From contig RSEH01000382.1 in the NCBI GenBank assembly GCA_006503475.1, positions 1-30,605 on the forward strand: DNA of 30,605 nucleotides, written 5' to 3'. Numbering within the stretch: the stretch's first letter is position 1; every line of letters begins with the position of its first letter. Below the pieces are notes generated by a model. It saw nothing but the letters and a program-made list of their open reading frames with translations. It had not been told where the DNA came from and did not search any database. Made by a program: the position numbers and the translations under genes. Positions 9,211-19,191 of the stretch are shown piece after piece. Origin of the DNA: Stentor roeselii. Lineage: Eukaryota > Ciliophora > Heterotrichea > Heterotrichida > Stentoridae.

Positions 9211-9655
9211 GGATTTATTCTTTAGATAAGTAAGAGTTAATTTGTTTAGCACTGCTGGAAAGTTAGAGGATTTGTGAAAAAAAGATAAGGAAATGAATGT
9301 ATTAGAGATGCTAATCACATGACTTTGATATTACATTATAAGTATTAATATTAATTTTTTTAATCTTGACTCCAAATGGCATCGGTTATTCCCCAATCAA
9401 TTCCAGCTCTTTCCTTTTAATAAAGTCTACGCGAATGAAAGATTGCTACTCAAAACAATTAAAATTTCTAGAAATTAAAGAGTCCTCATTAACACTCAAT
9501 CAATTCATGAAAACCAAAAAATGAAAATGATCTCAATCCTTAAACCAGTTATCTTCATTATTTTCCTCCTTCACAGACAGGACCAAAATCATAAAATTTG
9601 CTAATTTTCCTCAATCATACCTTGAGCAACCCAAATAAATGATTATAAATAAACA
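9211..9655. other. Divergent intergenic region with one doubtful tiny ORF
   Basis: This lies between divergently transcribed genes. TATAAAT at 9644-9650 sits 5 nt before the MAP3K start. A 27-codon ORF at 9521-9604 (plus) begins with a hydrophobic signal-like stretch (MKMISILKPVIFIIFLL) but stops at once, and I do not call it a gene. The rest shows nothing I recognise. Confidence 0.4.
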
Positions 9656-11227
9656 ATGAACTCAATCTCAAGAATCAAGAGAAAAATCCTATTCAACTCA
9701 GAGCCGAACGAAGTAAAACTTTCAAGTCTCAATTTAAAGTCAGGCTCGCGACCTTTCGAGTCATTAGAAACATCTCCTATCGCCCTAAAGCGTCCAGAGG
9801 TGAAGCTTCCTTCTCTGAACTACCGAACATCTCCAACCCGAGCCTTAAACCTATTAAACCGCAGTTCCCAGAAGCGTAGTGAATTGAAAGCAGCTTCAAA
9901 CAGTTCCTCTCCAATACGAAAGTCAAAAGACTCAATAAACTTCGAGACATCTCTTAAAAGTATTCAACAAAACCGCAAAGTAAGTCCTATTCGACTAAGT
10001 GACAGTCCACTTCCAGGAAAATTAAAAAAATCAGGGTATTTCGACAAGCCTTTATCAAAAACTCCTCTCGGAAGACTCTCGAAAATGAACCTGATAAAAT
10101 TTACAAAAAAACTGAAAAAAGCTGCAAATAACTTCCAAAGCTCAAGCTCAGAAATCAGCAGCGCTGAAGGCAAAGAAAGAGACCTGGACAGGGCAAAAGG
10201 ACCTAACAAGTTCGAGTCTCCTGTTCTTTGGAAGTCTGACTCGAATACTGGAAAAAGTTACGTCTCGGAAAATTCGTACTTGAAGCAGGGAAGTCTCGGT
10301 CAAAGTGAGAAAAATGAATTAGAAGAAGCGATGAATGCACCTGATTTGAATAGGTATAATGAAGTGAAGTACAAAATCATTGGAGAGGACCCAATTCATG
10401 ATGGCGTCTTGGGAGGCATACGTCATTGGAAAGCTGGAGAAATTTTAGGAATAGGGTCTTATGGCCAGGTGTTCAAGGCTTTTGATGTTGACACTGGAGA
10501 ACTCTTTGCTGTGAAGAGGATGTTTTTTAACCCGGTCAATAAAATGCAGGCCAAGTTTGTTTCTGACTTGGATTCGGAGGTTAGGATTTTGAAGGGTATG
10601 AAAAATAAAAGAATTGTGAAGTATCTAGGCAGCGAGTTTATCCAAGATGCTTTTTGTATTTATCTCGAGTATTTGCCTGGGGGCAGTCTTGCCAAGCTTC
10701 TCTATAACCTCGGAGCTCTTCCAGAAGTAACAATAAGAGCCTACTTGATTCAGATATTAAAAGGACTTGACTATTTGCATAATAATGGAGTAATTCACAG
10801 AGACATCAAAGGTGCCAACATCCTGTTAGACTCCAAAGGAAAAGTGAAGCTAAGCGACTTCGGTTGTTCAAGACAATACGTAAACATCGACAACGAGTCA
10901 GGCCTCGTGACAAGCGTGAAAGGCAGTCTTCCCTGGATGGCTCCAGAAGTAATAAAACAAAAAGGCTACGGCCGCAAAGCCGACATCTGGAGTGTCGGCT
11001 GTGTCGCTTTAGAAATGATGACAGCTCGAAAACCATGGGAACTCGATGAGAATCACATAATGTTCATGATGAAGATGGTCTCTGAAAACACGATCCCCGA
11101 AATCCCGTCAGGGATTTCGCCAAGTGCGAAGGACTTTCTTCTGCAATGTTTCCAGCGAGACCCATCCAGCAGAAAATCTGCGAAAGAGCTTTTAAATCAC
11201 GAGTTTTTGAAACAACTGGGAATCTGA
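9656..11227 (+). CDS. MAP3K/STE11-type protein kinase with long disordered N-terminus
   Basis: 523 residues. Residues 1 to about 250 are rich in Ser, Lys and Pro, with many SP/TP sites, and look disordered. The kinase domain runs from about 257 to the end: loop GIGSYGQVF, Lys287 (FAVKRM), catalytic HRDIKGANILL with Asp383, DFG with Asp401, and a GSLPWMAPEV activation segment (Trp427). HRDIKGANIL together with W-M-A-P-E-V is the signature of MAP kinase kinase kinases of the MEKK/NPK1 (STE11) branch. All catalytic residues are present, so it should be active, probably phosphorylating a MAP2K. The activation loop contains Ser/Thr for autophosphorylation. No regulatory domain is recognised in the N-terminus. 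The gene alternates between A/C-rich blocks (5' third and after about 10690) and a T/G-rich block (about 10320-10690). Confidence 0.94.
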   Translation: MNSISRIKRKILFNSEPNEVKLSSLNLKSGSRPFESLETSPIALKRPEVKLPSLNYRTSPTRALNLLNRSSQKRSELKAASNSSSPIRKSKDSINFETSLKSIQQNRKVSPIRLSDSPLPGKLKKSGYFDKPLSKTPLGRLSKMNLIKFTKKLKKAANNFQSSSSEISSAEGKERDLDRAKGPNKFESPVLWKSDSNTGKSYVSENSYLKQGSLGQSEKNELEEAMNAPDLNRYNEVKYKIIGEDPIHDGVLGGIRHWKAGEILGIGSYGQVFKAFDVDTGELFAVKRMFFNPVNKMQAKFVSDLDSEVRILKGMKNKRIVKYLGSEFIQDAFCIYLEYLPGGSLAKLLYNLGALPEVTIRAYLIQILKGLDYLHNNGVIHRDIKGANILLDSKGKVKLSDFGCSRQYVNIDNESGLVTSVKGSLPWMAPEVIKQKGYGRKADIWSVGCVALEMMTARKPWELDENHIMFMMKMVSENTIPEIPSGISPSAKDFLLQCFQRDPSSRKSAKELLNHEFLKQLGI

Positions 11228-11295
11228 CCAGGAGTCATGAAAAGTTTCTTAATAATTGAATTACCTGCAATATTTTAGTTTTCGATACATTAATT

Positions 11296-13032
11296 CTAAT
11301 AAGAAGGAATTTTTCGCATCAGGTCTTCGAGACTTTTCGAGATCCAGAATCCTGAGTCTTTCAAGTCGCGGTTTCTGATTTCGCTGTGAAGTCGAAGAAG
11401 GTCTGTTCGGAGTTGCTCAGTGATTAGACTGTTCTCAGAGTAAATTTCGCGAAGTTTAGACTCGAACTTCTTTTTCATCCTGTTGAGTTCTTCGTCTTTT
11501 CGCATGGCTTCAGTGCGGAAAAAGGAACTGTCTTGTTTGATTTTGTCTTCGAGTAGAGCCAGTTCTTCTTTAGCGGCTGAGTACTTTTGTTCTGCTGAAG
11601 ACTTGAGACTTGACATTTTCGCGAGTTTGCTTTTCAAGGTGTTGAGTTCTTCTATGACTGGATCTTCAGGGTTTTCATTTAAAGGCTTTTCTTTTGTTTT
11701 AGAGTCTTTTGTTTTCAGGTCTCGTTGACGAAGTTTCTTGTTTTCGCTTTCAAGTTCGAATAGTTTCGCCTTGTCTAACTCGACTTCTCGAGAAAGTGAC
11801 TTGATTTCGAGTTCTTTCGTTTCGATTTTGTTGTTTTTTTTACTCAGCTCGGCCTTTAAGGCCGAGCTTTCTGAGTTCAGCAGGTCTAGTTGCTTTTTCA
11901 AGTCACTTGCTTTGTTTTCCGAGTGTTTTAATTTGTCTTCTAAGACCTTCATGTTGGTTTCCAGGTCTTTTTCACGGAGGGTCAAGTTTTCCAGTTTGGT
12001 TTTTTCCAGCTTTTGAATTGACTCGTTTCTTTCGAGTTGGTTGGTTTTTTCTCTTAAATGACTTTGAACGGTTTGTAGTTCATTTTCGAGTTTTTCCAGC
12101 TGGTCTCTGAGGTTTTTTTCCAGATCCGCCGCTTTTTCATGAAGACTTCTGATGGTTTCCTTGAGTTGCAGGTTTTCACTGCGTGTTTTTAGATGTTCTC
12201 CGTCATTCAACTCAAGAGATCTCTGAATTTCTTCAATAGACTCTTTGACTTCTTGTTTCAGTTGCTGTTCTTTAGACTGATATCTCTTTTTTAACTTACT
12301 TTCAAGCAAGTCAAATCTTTCTCTGAGGTCTTTTTCCTTGTTTTCATAAATTTCTTTTTCTTCTTTGATGTATCTTTGGTAGTCTTCTTGGGCCTGCTTC
12401 AGATTCGCCGTCACTGTTTCAGAAATTTTTGCTTGTGTGGAAAGCCGGTCGCATTTAAAGACGAGATCTTCGTATTTAGCTTGGATTTCTTCAAGTTCTT
12501 CTTTATTTCTAAGAATTTCTTGCTCAAGTTTCAAATTTTTCACTTCTAAGGACTTGACTGAGGATTGGTACTCTTGGATTGCTGAGTTTTTTTCCATCAG
12601 TTGCAACTTCAAAGTCGAAATTTCTTCTGAAAGGTCGTCGCGGATTTTGCTTGCCAAGACGTTTTTTTCACTGATTTTTAGACTTTTTTTGAGATGTTCG
12701 ACTTGCTCGCTTAGTTTTTCGTTTTCGTCTTGAAGAGAGATCACTCGACTGTTCGACTCTTTTAAACGCTTTTCGAGGTTTTGGACTGTTGACTGGGTCT
12801 CTCGAGATGTCAGCTCTGCTTCTCTTCTTTGACGCTTCTGAGACTCGATTTCCAGGTACAAGTTCTATTTCGAAATTACTTCGATTGTATCTCGGCATTT
12901 CGCGAGTAAAGCGTCTTTCATAAATGAGCTGCTTTCATCTGCGCGGTCTTCACAAATGCTTTCGGTTGAGTCTAGGATGTTGATTTGAGCCTCGCTTATG
13001 ATTTGGCTGAGATTCTTTTCAATTTTTGACAT
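11296..13032 (-). CDS. Long coiled-coil protein, two exons
   Basis: Reads on the minus strand from ATG at 13032 to TAG at 11296-11298. Exon 1 is 13032-12880 (51 codons, beginning MSKIEKNLSQ), a 15-nt intron covers 12879-12865, and exon 2 is 12864-11296, giving 573 residues. Without splicing, the intron puts a TAG in frame. From about residue 52 to 540 the protein is an almost unbroken heptad-type coiled coil rich in Glu, Lys, Leu and Gln, without cysteines to speak of. A short non-coil end follows (RDLKDSGFWISKSLEDLMRKIP). No motor, kinase or zinc domain is visible. Such proteins usually serve as cytoskeletal, basal-body or vesicle-tethering rods; which one applies here cannot be told. The gene is divergent from the Kelch gene, with 204 nt between their starts. 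Confidence 0.88.
12865..12879 (-). other. 15-nt spliceosomal intron (coiled-coil gene)
   Basis: On the minus strand the sequence is GTAATTTCGAAATAG. It is phase 0, keeps the frame, and removes the in-frame TAG that would otherwise cut off the first 51 codons. Confidence 0.85.
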
Positions 13033-13236
13033 TTAAATTTTTTGAAGGAGTGGAAGGTGAATAGATTTGGTATATTTCGATAGCTTCTCATTGAATTTTT
13101 CATTTTTAATAAAACTTTAATAATAATTTATATAATCATTGTATAAGTTGTTGAATTAATTATATAAGAAAAATACGTAACCTAGAAATTATCTAATATA
13201 AATAAACCCATCTCCTCCATAATAAAGACTTCATAA
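13033..13236. promoter_or_regulatory. Divergent promoter region
   Basis: 204 nt, very A/T-rich, shared by the coiled-coil gene (minus) and the Kelch gene (plus). TATAAATAAA starts at 13197, about 40 nt before the Kelch ATG. Confidence 0.45.
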
Positions 13237-16200
13237 ATGCTGGTAATACTTATCATCCTAATCGAGTGCTCCTCAGATTCATTAGATTCAGAAACCATTC
13301 CAAAATCAGGAGCTCCTCCAAATGCCATGATAAATTCAGCAGCGATCTTCCATAAGAAGTCAAATAAGATCTACACCATAGGAGGCTTCGAAATCGAATC
13401 AAACATTCGAACAGTCGATATAAACTCCTTTGACCTCACCCGAAGAATTTGGGAAAAGGTAGAAACGAGCTCATCATACAAGCCTTCTGCTTTTCTCTCC
13501 CACTTCGCTTATATCTCGTCTAACGACCAAATCCTAATCTTCTCAAATTACTTCGAAGTCTTTAAATTCGACTTGCAGGGTCAAGGCTGGAGTGTCGACT
13601 ACCTTAAAGGTGATTTAATAAAACCTAAAAAAGGTTTCGCTTTCACAACTTTTAACTTTAAAGGAAAAGAATATGCTGCGATTTTTGGAGGAATTCAAGA
13701 CAATAGACTCAGCGATAATTTTCACTTGTAAGGATTAGGCAGGATTGATTTGGAAACTTTAGTGACTCGGTTAATACCTTGTTCTAGTGGTTGTCCCTAT
13801 CCTCAGCACTATGGTTTGATGAATTTTTATGAGGACTCGATTTATCTTTATTCAAGTATCAAGGAATACTGGTTCGGTAATGATGAGGTTTTTTATAAGT
13901 TTGATCTTCAAATGGAGACATGGCAAGTCTTGAGTCCTGCATTGACCAGGCCTAGTTATAAAGCTTTAAGGTATTCATGCATCTATCAAGGTGAATTTTA
14001 TCTTTTTTTTGGGTTTAATAGAACAGCTGTTTTTTTTTCAAATGAAATTTATAAGTATAATATCAAGAATCAGTCCTGGGCTTTGATATCTAATGAAACT
14101 GGAGAAGGGTTTGTCTATGGATCATTCGTGCAAGCAGATAATATTGCTTACTTTCTCTACGGTCGTAACTCAACAAACATTAAAAACTCTTTAATGTCAA
14201 TAGACCTGAGCACTATGCCCTTAAAGAAAGTAATCATTACAGATGACTGGGTGAATCCAAGTGCCAGAAAGTTTCACTGCGGCAATGTTATCAATACAAA
14301 CATGATAATTTTCGCTGGCATGACTGAAACTATTGATGGAAAAGTCGAGTATTTCAATGACATGTGGAAGTTCGACCTTCTACAACATTCCTGGAGATAT
14401 GTGACCCCTCTCGGAGAAATTCCTGAAAAAAGAGCTCTTTTTGGCTGTTCAAAGACCAAAGGAAGCATATTCGCTGTATTTGGGGGAAAAGGGAAAGATT
14501 CAATATTAGATGATCTTTTTATATATTATGACCTTCAAGAAATGTGGTATCAGATAACCCCTGATGGTACCCAAAGACCTTCTAAACGATACTCATCATG
14601 CTTGACATACGATAACGACACTTTATTCATAATTGGAGGGAGAAATGATATTTCTGCATTTAACGATATCTGGACTTACAATTTTATCACAAATTCATTC
14701 TCCTCTTTTAAAAATCACTTCAATTATGAAGGACTGTTTAACACGAACTGTTGGGTAGAAAAGGTGGGAAATTCAAGTGTGCTCTTTATAATAGGAGGTG
14801 AAAATATCAAACAAGTGCCGAACAAGTTGATACTACAATGCATTGTCGGCAACCAATCATGTCAAGCGGACCCTTTTGGATTAATTCACGAGCTTTTGGT
14901 GATTGGCTCAGAAACTTCAGTGATCGTGAGCGACTCACTTATAATCAGGCACGGTGGAACACTTTATCAATGGATGATAATGGCAAACCTTATAATTTAC
15001 GACAGGGCAACAAAAAGTTTTTTCCCCTACGATGTAGAATCTTTTGCAGGCCATTCACTAGTTTTCTTCAACAAGTCTTTATATGTCTTCGGGGGAGTGA
15101 AACCTGAGCAAAACTTTTACTCTTATTATACTCTTAACAAAGAAGTAAAGAAAATAGACTTGTCACATTTACCTATAATTAAATGTAGTCCAGGCACTTC
15201 CGGAGAAAAATGCTCTCCTTGTGGACTAGGAACATACTGGAATGATGGTAATTGCAATCCTTGCCCAGCAGGTAAATTTAGCAATTATCTGGCGTCAACA
15301 AGTGCCGAACAATGCATTTCATGCAAACAAGGATTTTTCTCTAAAAAAAACGGGTCACATGATTGTCTCGAGTGTCCTTCAGGGTTCTTCTGCCCGATTG
15401 GATCATCGCGTCCAAGACTTGAAATCAGCAGAGTAACTGAGCAGTCAATTCAACCTTCTGAATATCAAGACCGTCAAGGGTTCATCTCAAATATTTCCAG
15501 TTCTTTTTGGTTTATTTCCTTGGGACTCAGTTTGCTTTCTTTAGCCTTGTTGTTGGTCTTTATCAGGTTGAAGACTTGCATTACAAGTTTCGACCTGTTT
15601 GAAGCGCAACACAGTAACAACCTCGGAGTTCCTGTTGTTTACAGAAAAACATCTCTTGGAGGATTGTTTTCGATTATTTTCTTTTTAACTTGTGGAACTA
15701 CGGTGGTGGTGGCGCTTCTTGAGTTTTTTATGAATAATATTTCAGAAAATAGAGCCTTGGTGCCTATTGTCACTCTTGATAGTCTGGTAAAAGCCTCGTT
15801 TTTTGAAGTTTCTGCCACTTTTTATATCTACGGAGGTGAATGTGAAAATAGCTCAAAAAAAAATACTTGCACTGAATCATTAAAAATCACTCATGAAGGT
15901 CTTAAGTTCAGCAAAGTCAGTTTTAAGTGCTTTGATCTTCTTCAAGACTGTAAAATCGTTGCGAGATTTGAAAACCTTTACCTTAATGCGAAAGAAGTTG
16001 AAATTCAGTTAATTTTAGAAGATTCATCAAGTTATGCACAGTCAATTAGTTTGAATTTGACTTCTTCTTCATCAATTCCTTCAAAAATAAGCAGCGTGAC
16101 CAAGACCGTCAAGCCACTTCTTGACAACCAGGTCTTTAAAGGTCCAGACCCTTCAATATTTTACTTTAAAGCTACTCCTTCAGTCAGTTTTAATTAGGTT

Positions 16201-16662
16201 TTTCAAAGCCAGTCAAGTAAATGGCCAAGTGAAGAGACCGGCTTTCACATCACTGAATCAAAAAATGCTAAGCCTGGCTCAGTCTCAACTCATGAAACGT
16301 GAAAATTATTTAGACTGGATTTAAAATATAGACTCTTACTTTCTGTTATTATTACTGAAAGTGACACTGCTATGATCACCAAAAGACTTATCAAACAAAC
16401 TAGACTTTTTTTCATTGGGTCACTGCTTGGATCGGTTTTTGGATTGTTTGGAACTTTTGCGGCGTTTTTAGGATTTACTGAAAATTTGTCGGAAGTTTAT
16501 GAAAAAAGGAAAAACTCGAGGGCGAAAGTTAGGGATGTTAATATGAAAATTAGGAAAATCAAGAGTCAGGTTCATAAGAATAGGAATATGTCTGAAACAG
16601 AAATGAATCAGAATAAGTTTACTACTATTGATAGGATTGAATCGATCGTGATTTACAAGTAA
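13237..16662 (+). CDS. Kelch-repeat, Cys-rich (GCC2/GCC3-like) membrane protein, four exons
   Basis: Exons 13237-13727, 13743-16182, 16198-16298 and 16314-16662 give 1126 residues, with TAA at 16660-16662. All three introns are 15 nt. The N-terminus is a signal peptide (MLVILIILIECSS). Kelch-type repeats fill about residues 30-600, seen as recurring I-F-G-G/I-I-G-G-R and W-x(6)-P motifs with F-N-D-I/M-W; they should form a beta-propeller outside the cell or in a vesicle lumen. A Cys-rich segment follows (about 645-720: CSPGTSGEKCSPCGLGTY and similar), like GCC2/GCC3 or ephrin-receptor-like repeats. Three membrane helices lie at about 747-770, 800-825 and 1040-1065, with a further folded region between the last two, then a basic tail. 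This architecture occurs in large ciliate surface proteins; ligand and role are unknown. Without splicing, the third helix would be lost. Confidence 0.88.
13728..13742 (+). other. 15-nt intron 1 of the Kelch gene
   Basis: GTAAGGATTAGGCAG. It carries an in-frame TAA; its removal joins ...DNFHL to IDLETL in frame. Confidence 0.88.
16183..16197 (+). other. 15-nt intron 2 of the Kelch gene (GTC start)
   Basis: GTCAGTTTTAATTAG. It removes an in-frame TAG and continues the protein as ...ATPS-VFQSQSSKWPSEETG. The 5' end GTC departs from the more usual GTA. No other 15- or 16-nt GT...AG choice removes the stop. Confidence 0.75.
16299..16313 (+). other. 15-nt intron 3 of the Kelch gene
   Basis: GTGAAAATTATTTAG, phase 2 (inside an ACA codon). 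It removes an in-frame TGA and joins ...VSTHET to LDLKYRLLLSV, leading into the final membrane helix. Confidence 0.85.
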
Positions 16663-17169
16663 TCATTATTAAATGAATAGATAGTTGATTTAGATTATTT
16701 GATTGTGAGTAAAAAAGAAAAAAATAGATAAATTTTTGTTGCAGATTTATAAATGTTAAGATAAATTGCCATGAAATTTCAATTTTTTAGAAGTATTCGA
16801 AGATGGTCCTGAATATATGATTTGAATGAATTATAGTTAAATAGTTTATTATTTAGGAAATTTTCTAGCCAAATAGAAGCCTCTGAGGCTATTTCTAATC
16901 AAGAATCATGGAAAATTCGTAAATAAGTATTTATATATTTGAAGATTTTTTGGTGTTTTATTTATCTTTTACTTTATTTGCATGATTATGTCTTTTTCTT
17001 GAAATTTTAGCAAAAATAAAGTTTTACCTAAATAATTTAATCATTTCAGGTATTTTCAATAAGTGAAATAAATTAGCATTGATCTCTATAATATCAATAG
17101 TCTAATCAATGGATTAGACTATAACATTAATCCTAATATGTGTAAAATGTGATTAAAATATAAAATTAA
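16663..17169. other. A/T-rich intergenic region between convergent genes
   Basis: 507 nt holding the 3' ends of the Kelch gene (plus) and the WD40 gene (minus). No ORF of note. It contains an imperfect hairpin around 16873-16896 (GCCTC-T-GAGGC core) and a perfect one at 17097-17122. Confidence 0.6.
17097..17122. repeat. Perfect inverted repeat, 11-bp arms, 4-nt loop
   Basis: ATAGTCTAATC at 17097-17107, loop AATG, GATTAGACTAT at 17112-17122. It lies about 50 nt beyond the stop codon of the WD40 gene and between two convergent genes. A role in 3'-end formation is possible but not shown. Confidence 0.7.
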
Positions 17170-19191
17170 TTAAATTAAGCCATAGACTAGATCTGATAAA
17201 ATAAAATAATTTTCATGAAATAAAACTTCTTTTAATTCTCCATTATCATGAAAAAAATCCAAAACATCTGTCTTCGAGCCTTCTTTAATCATTTTTTTTT
17301 CCTGAGTAGAATATAATGAAAAAATAATTTGCCAATTTTTTACAAAAATATATTCACAAGAAATACTCACAAAAAGCTGAATAGATCCTGCAGTATTTTG
17401 AAATTTTTTCAGTGTTGATAAATTTTCGAGAATATATAAATTTGAGTGTGAATCAATGAAATAAAAATTTTGTCCAGTCTTATCAAAATCGCCTGCTATA
17501 AGTTTGCTATCATGTTTATATAAAATGTGAAATCCTTCTAAATTTATAATTTTCGTATAAATTTTTGATGAAATAACTAGTTTCTTAAAATCATTAGAGC
17601 ATTTAATAAATAAAATCTCAGTACGCTCAAAGTAATATTTTACCTTTACTCTTAATTCAGGAACTGCCATTACATAAACTTCTCCTGTTGATGTTCCACA
17701 AATAATAAAAGAACTTTTGAAAATAATGCTAGTTATTTTGTCAGTACAACGCCATTTCTTCAACTCTTCATTATTTTTCAAGTTAATTAATCTAAGTGAT
17801 TTGCATGCATAAGCAAGCATCATAAATTTCGGAGAAATTGCAATAGAGATATAATGTTTGAATTTTTTTTCTTTTATATATTTTTTATGGATAAAATTAA
17901 TAACAAATATATTTGAACTTTCTGTACAGTAATAAATTCTATTCTGATTCAATTTTGCACAAGTTTGATATATTCCAACACAATCAATAGTTTTTATGGA
18001 TTTACAATTTTGAAGTTCCCAAACTTTTATTGTTGAATCAAGAGAACTTGAAATAAATAATTTGTTGATTTTACAGATATCAACAGAATAAATAGAATTT
18101 GAATGAGCTTGGATAGGCTCAGTAACCGATTCTAAACTTTCTAAGTTTATCAAATAAATTTTACCATTTACTGACCCCATCACAGCTATTCCATGGCCTA
18201 TGCTGCAGCATTCAATTTGATGAGGATTTATTTTGTTGTATTTGTTTTCAAATTTTTTAGTATAATTCAAAGTGTTCCAATCATAATTATAGACTGATCC
18301 GTATATTTCGAAAACAAATACTGAATTTTTAAAAGTACCAGCAAATATCATCATCGAAGAAAAAAAGATAGTTTTTATTATTGACTTATTCGAAATACCC
18401 CAAATTCTTACTTGAAAATCATTCGATGTTGTTATAAAGTATTCAGAATTGTTACAAATCTGCAGAGTAAGTACGTAAGTGTTGTGATCTTCTATTGAAA
18501 ATTTCAATTTCCTTTTTTTGATATTTATGTAACAAATTTTATTATCTTGTGAACAAGAAAGGCAAAACGTAGAAGTTTTATCTATTTCCAATATTCTTAC
18601 AATTGTTTTATGCACACAAAAAGATTTTAAATGAGTCATATTTCGAGCTTTCCAGAGTCTTACAACAGAATTTTCTCCACTCATTAGAAATTTACGATCA
18701 GTCGAAAGAGAGATTGAATTGAAAGGCCCTGAATGAGAAGTGAGAAAATGCTTGAAATTCTTTGTTATAGTTTTTTTTTTATGTAAATATTTTGATACTT
18801 GTTTTATAGATGATTCCAAAAATTTATTTTTAACAAATCTGCTCAAAGTCCCTAAATTTTTCAAATTTTCGATAAATTCTTCTGACTGATATTTTATTGA
18901 AAGATTTTTTTCTTTTAGCTGAAGTCTTTCGTGCTTTTTCAAGAATAAGGCTCTTTTCAAAGTTTTTGTTAATATATCTATGCTTACTTTAGAAGAGTTG
19001 TTGATAAGCTCTTTTTTTAGTTCTTTTGATTGTTTGATTATTTTACTTTTTGAGAGCTGCTGAAGAACCAGCTTATTTCTTTTGTTTTGAATTTTTTGAA
19101 CTTTCAGTACGTGAGTTAGCGATGTTTTTTTTATGTGTTGTTGAAGCATATGCAGAGGTATTAGTTGTATTTGGCAAGTGCAAGAATACAT
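17170..19191 (-). CDS. WD40-repeat beta-propeller protein with N-terminal Cys/His motif
   Basis: 673 residues, ATG at 19191. The N-terminus (MYSCTCQIQLIPLHMLQQHI) has a C-x-C...H pattern resembling part of a zinc finger. A basic helical segment follows (about 25-145). From about residue 150 to 650 come WD40-type repeats, recognised by endings such as VVRLWKARN, VRIWGISN, IKVWELQNC and by S-x-D spacing (FISSSLDSTIKVW). The length allows two propellers or one large one. WD40 proteins are scaffolds for complexes; no catalytic domain is seen. The closest relative is its neighbour at 19930-21992, which aligns over the whole length. Codon use is much more A/T-rich than in the kinases and CDC48, which suggests low expression or rapid evolution. 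Two palindromes lie just upstream (19207-19248). Confidence 0.9.
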   Translation of the reverse strand: MYSCTCQIQLIPLHMLQQHIKKTSLTHVLKVQKIQNKRNKLVLQQLSKSKIIKQSKELKKELINNSSKVSIDILTKTLKRALFLKKHERLQLKEKNLSIKYQSEEFIENLKNLGTLSRFVKNKFLESSIKQVSKYLHKKKTITKNFKHFLTSHSGPFNSISLSTDRKFLMSGENSVVRLWKARNMTHLKSFCVHKTIVRILEIDKTSTFCLSCSQDNKICYINIKKRKLKFSIEDHNTYVLTLQICNNSEYFITTSNDFQVRIWGISNKSIIKTIFFSSMMIFAGTFKNSVFVFEIYGSVYNYDWNTLNYTKKFENKYNKINPHQIECCSIGHGIAVMGSVNGKIYLINLESLESVTEPIQAHSNSIYSVDICKINKLFISSSLDSTIKVWELQNCKSIKTIDCVGIYQTCAKLNQNRIYYCTESSNIFVINFIHKKYIKEKKFKHYISIAISPKFMMLAYACKSLRLINLKNNEELKKWRCTDKITSIIFKSSFIICGTSTGEVYVMAVPELRVKVKYYFERTEILFIKCSNDFKKLVISSKIYTKIINLEGFHILYKHDSKLIAGDFDKTGQNFYFIDSHSNLYILENLSTLKKFQNTAGSIQLFVSISCEYIFVKNWQIIFSLYSTQEKKMIKEGSKTDVLDFFHDNGELKEVLFHENYFILSDLVYGLI

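Noticed and set aside
9211-9318. In-frame N-terminal extension of the multipass protein to 9318
   Set aside because: It would bury the signal peptide that starts at 9210 and adds a Ser/Asn-rich stretch unlike the rest.
9521-9604. 27-codon ORF beginning with a signal-like stretch
   Set aside because: It ends directly after the hydrophobic part and no mini-intron extends it; expected by chance in A/T-rich DNA.
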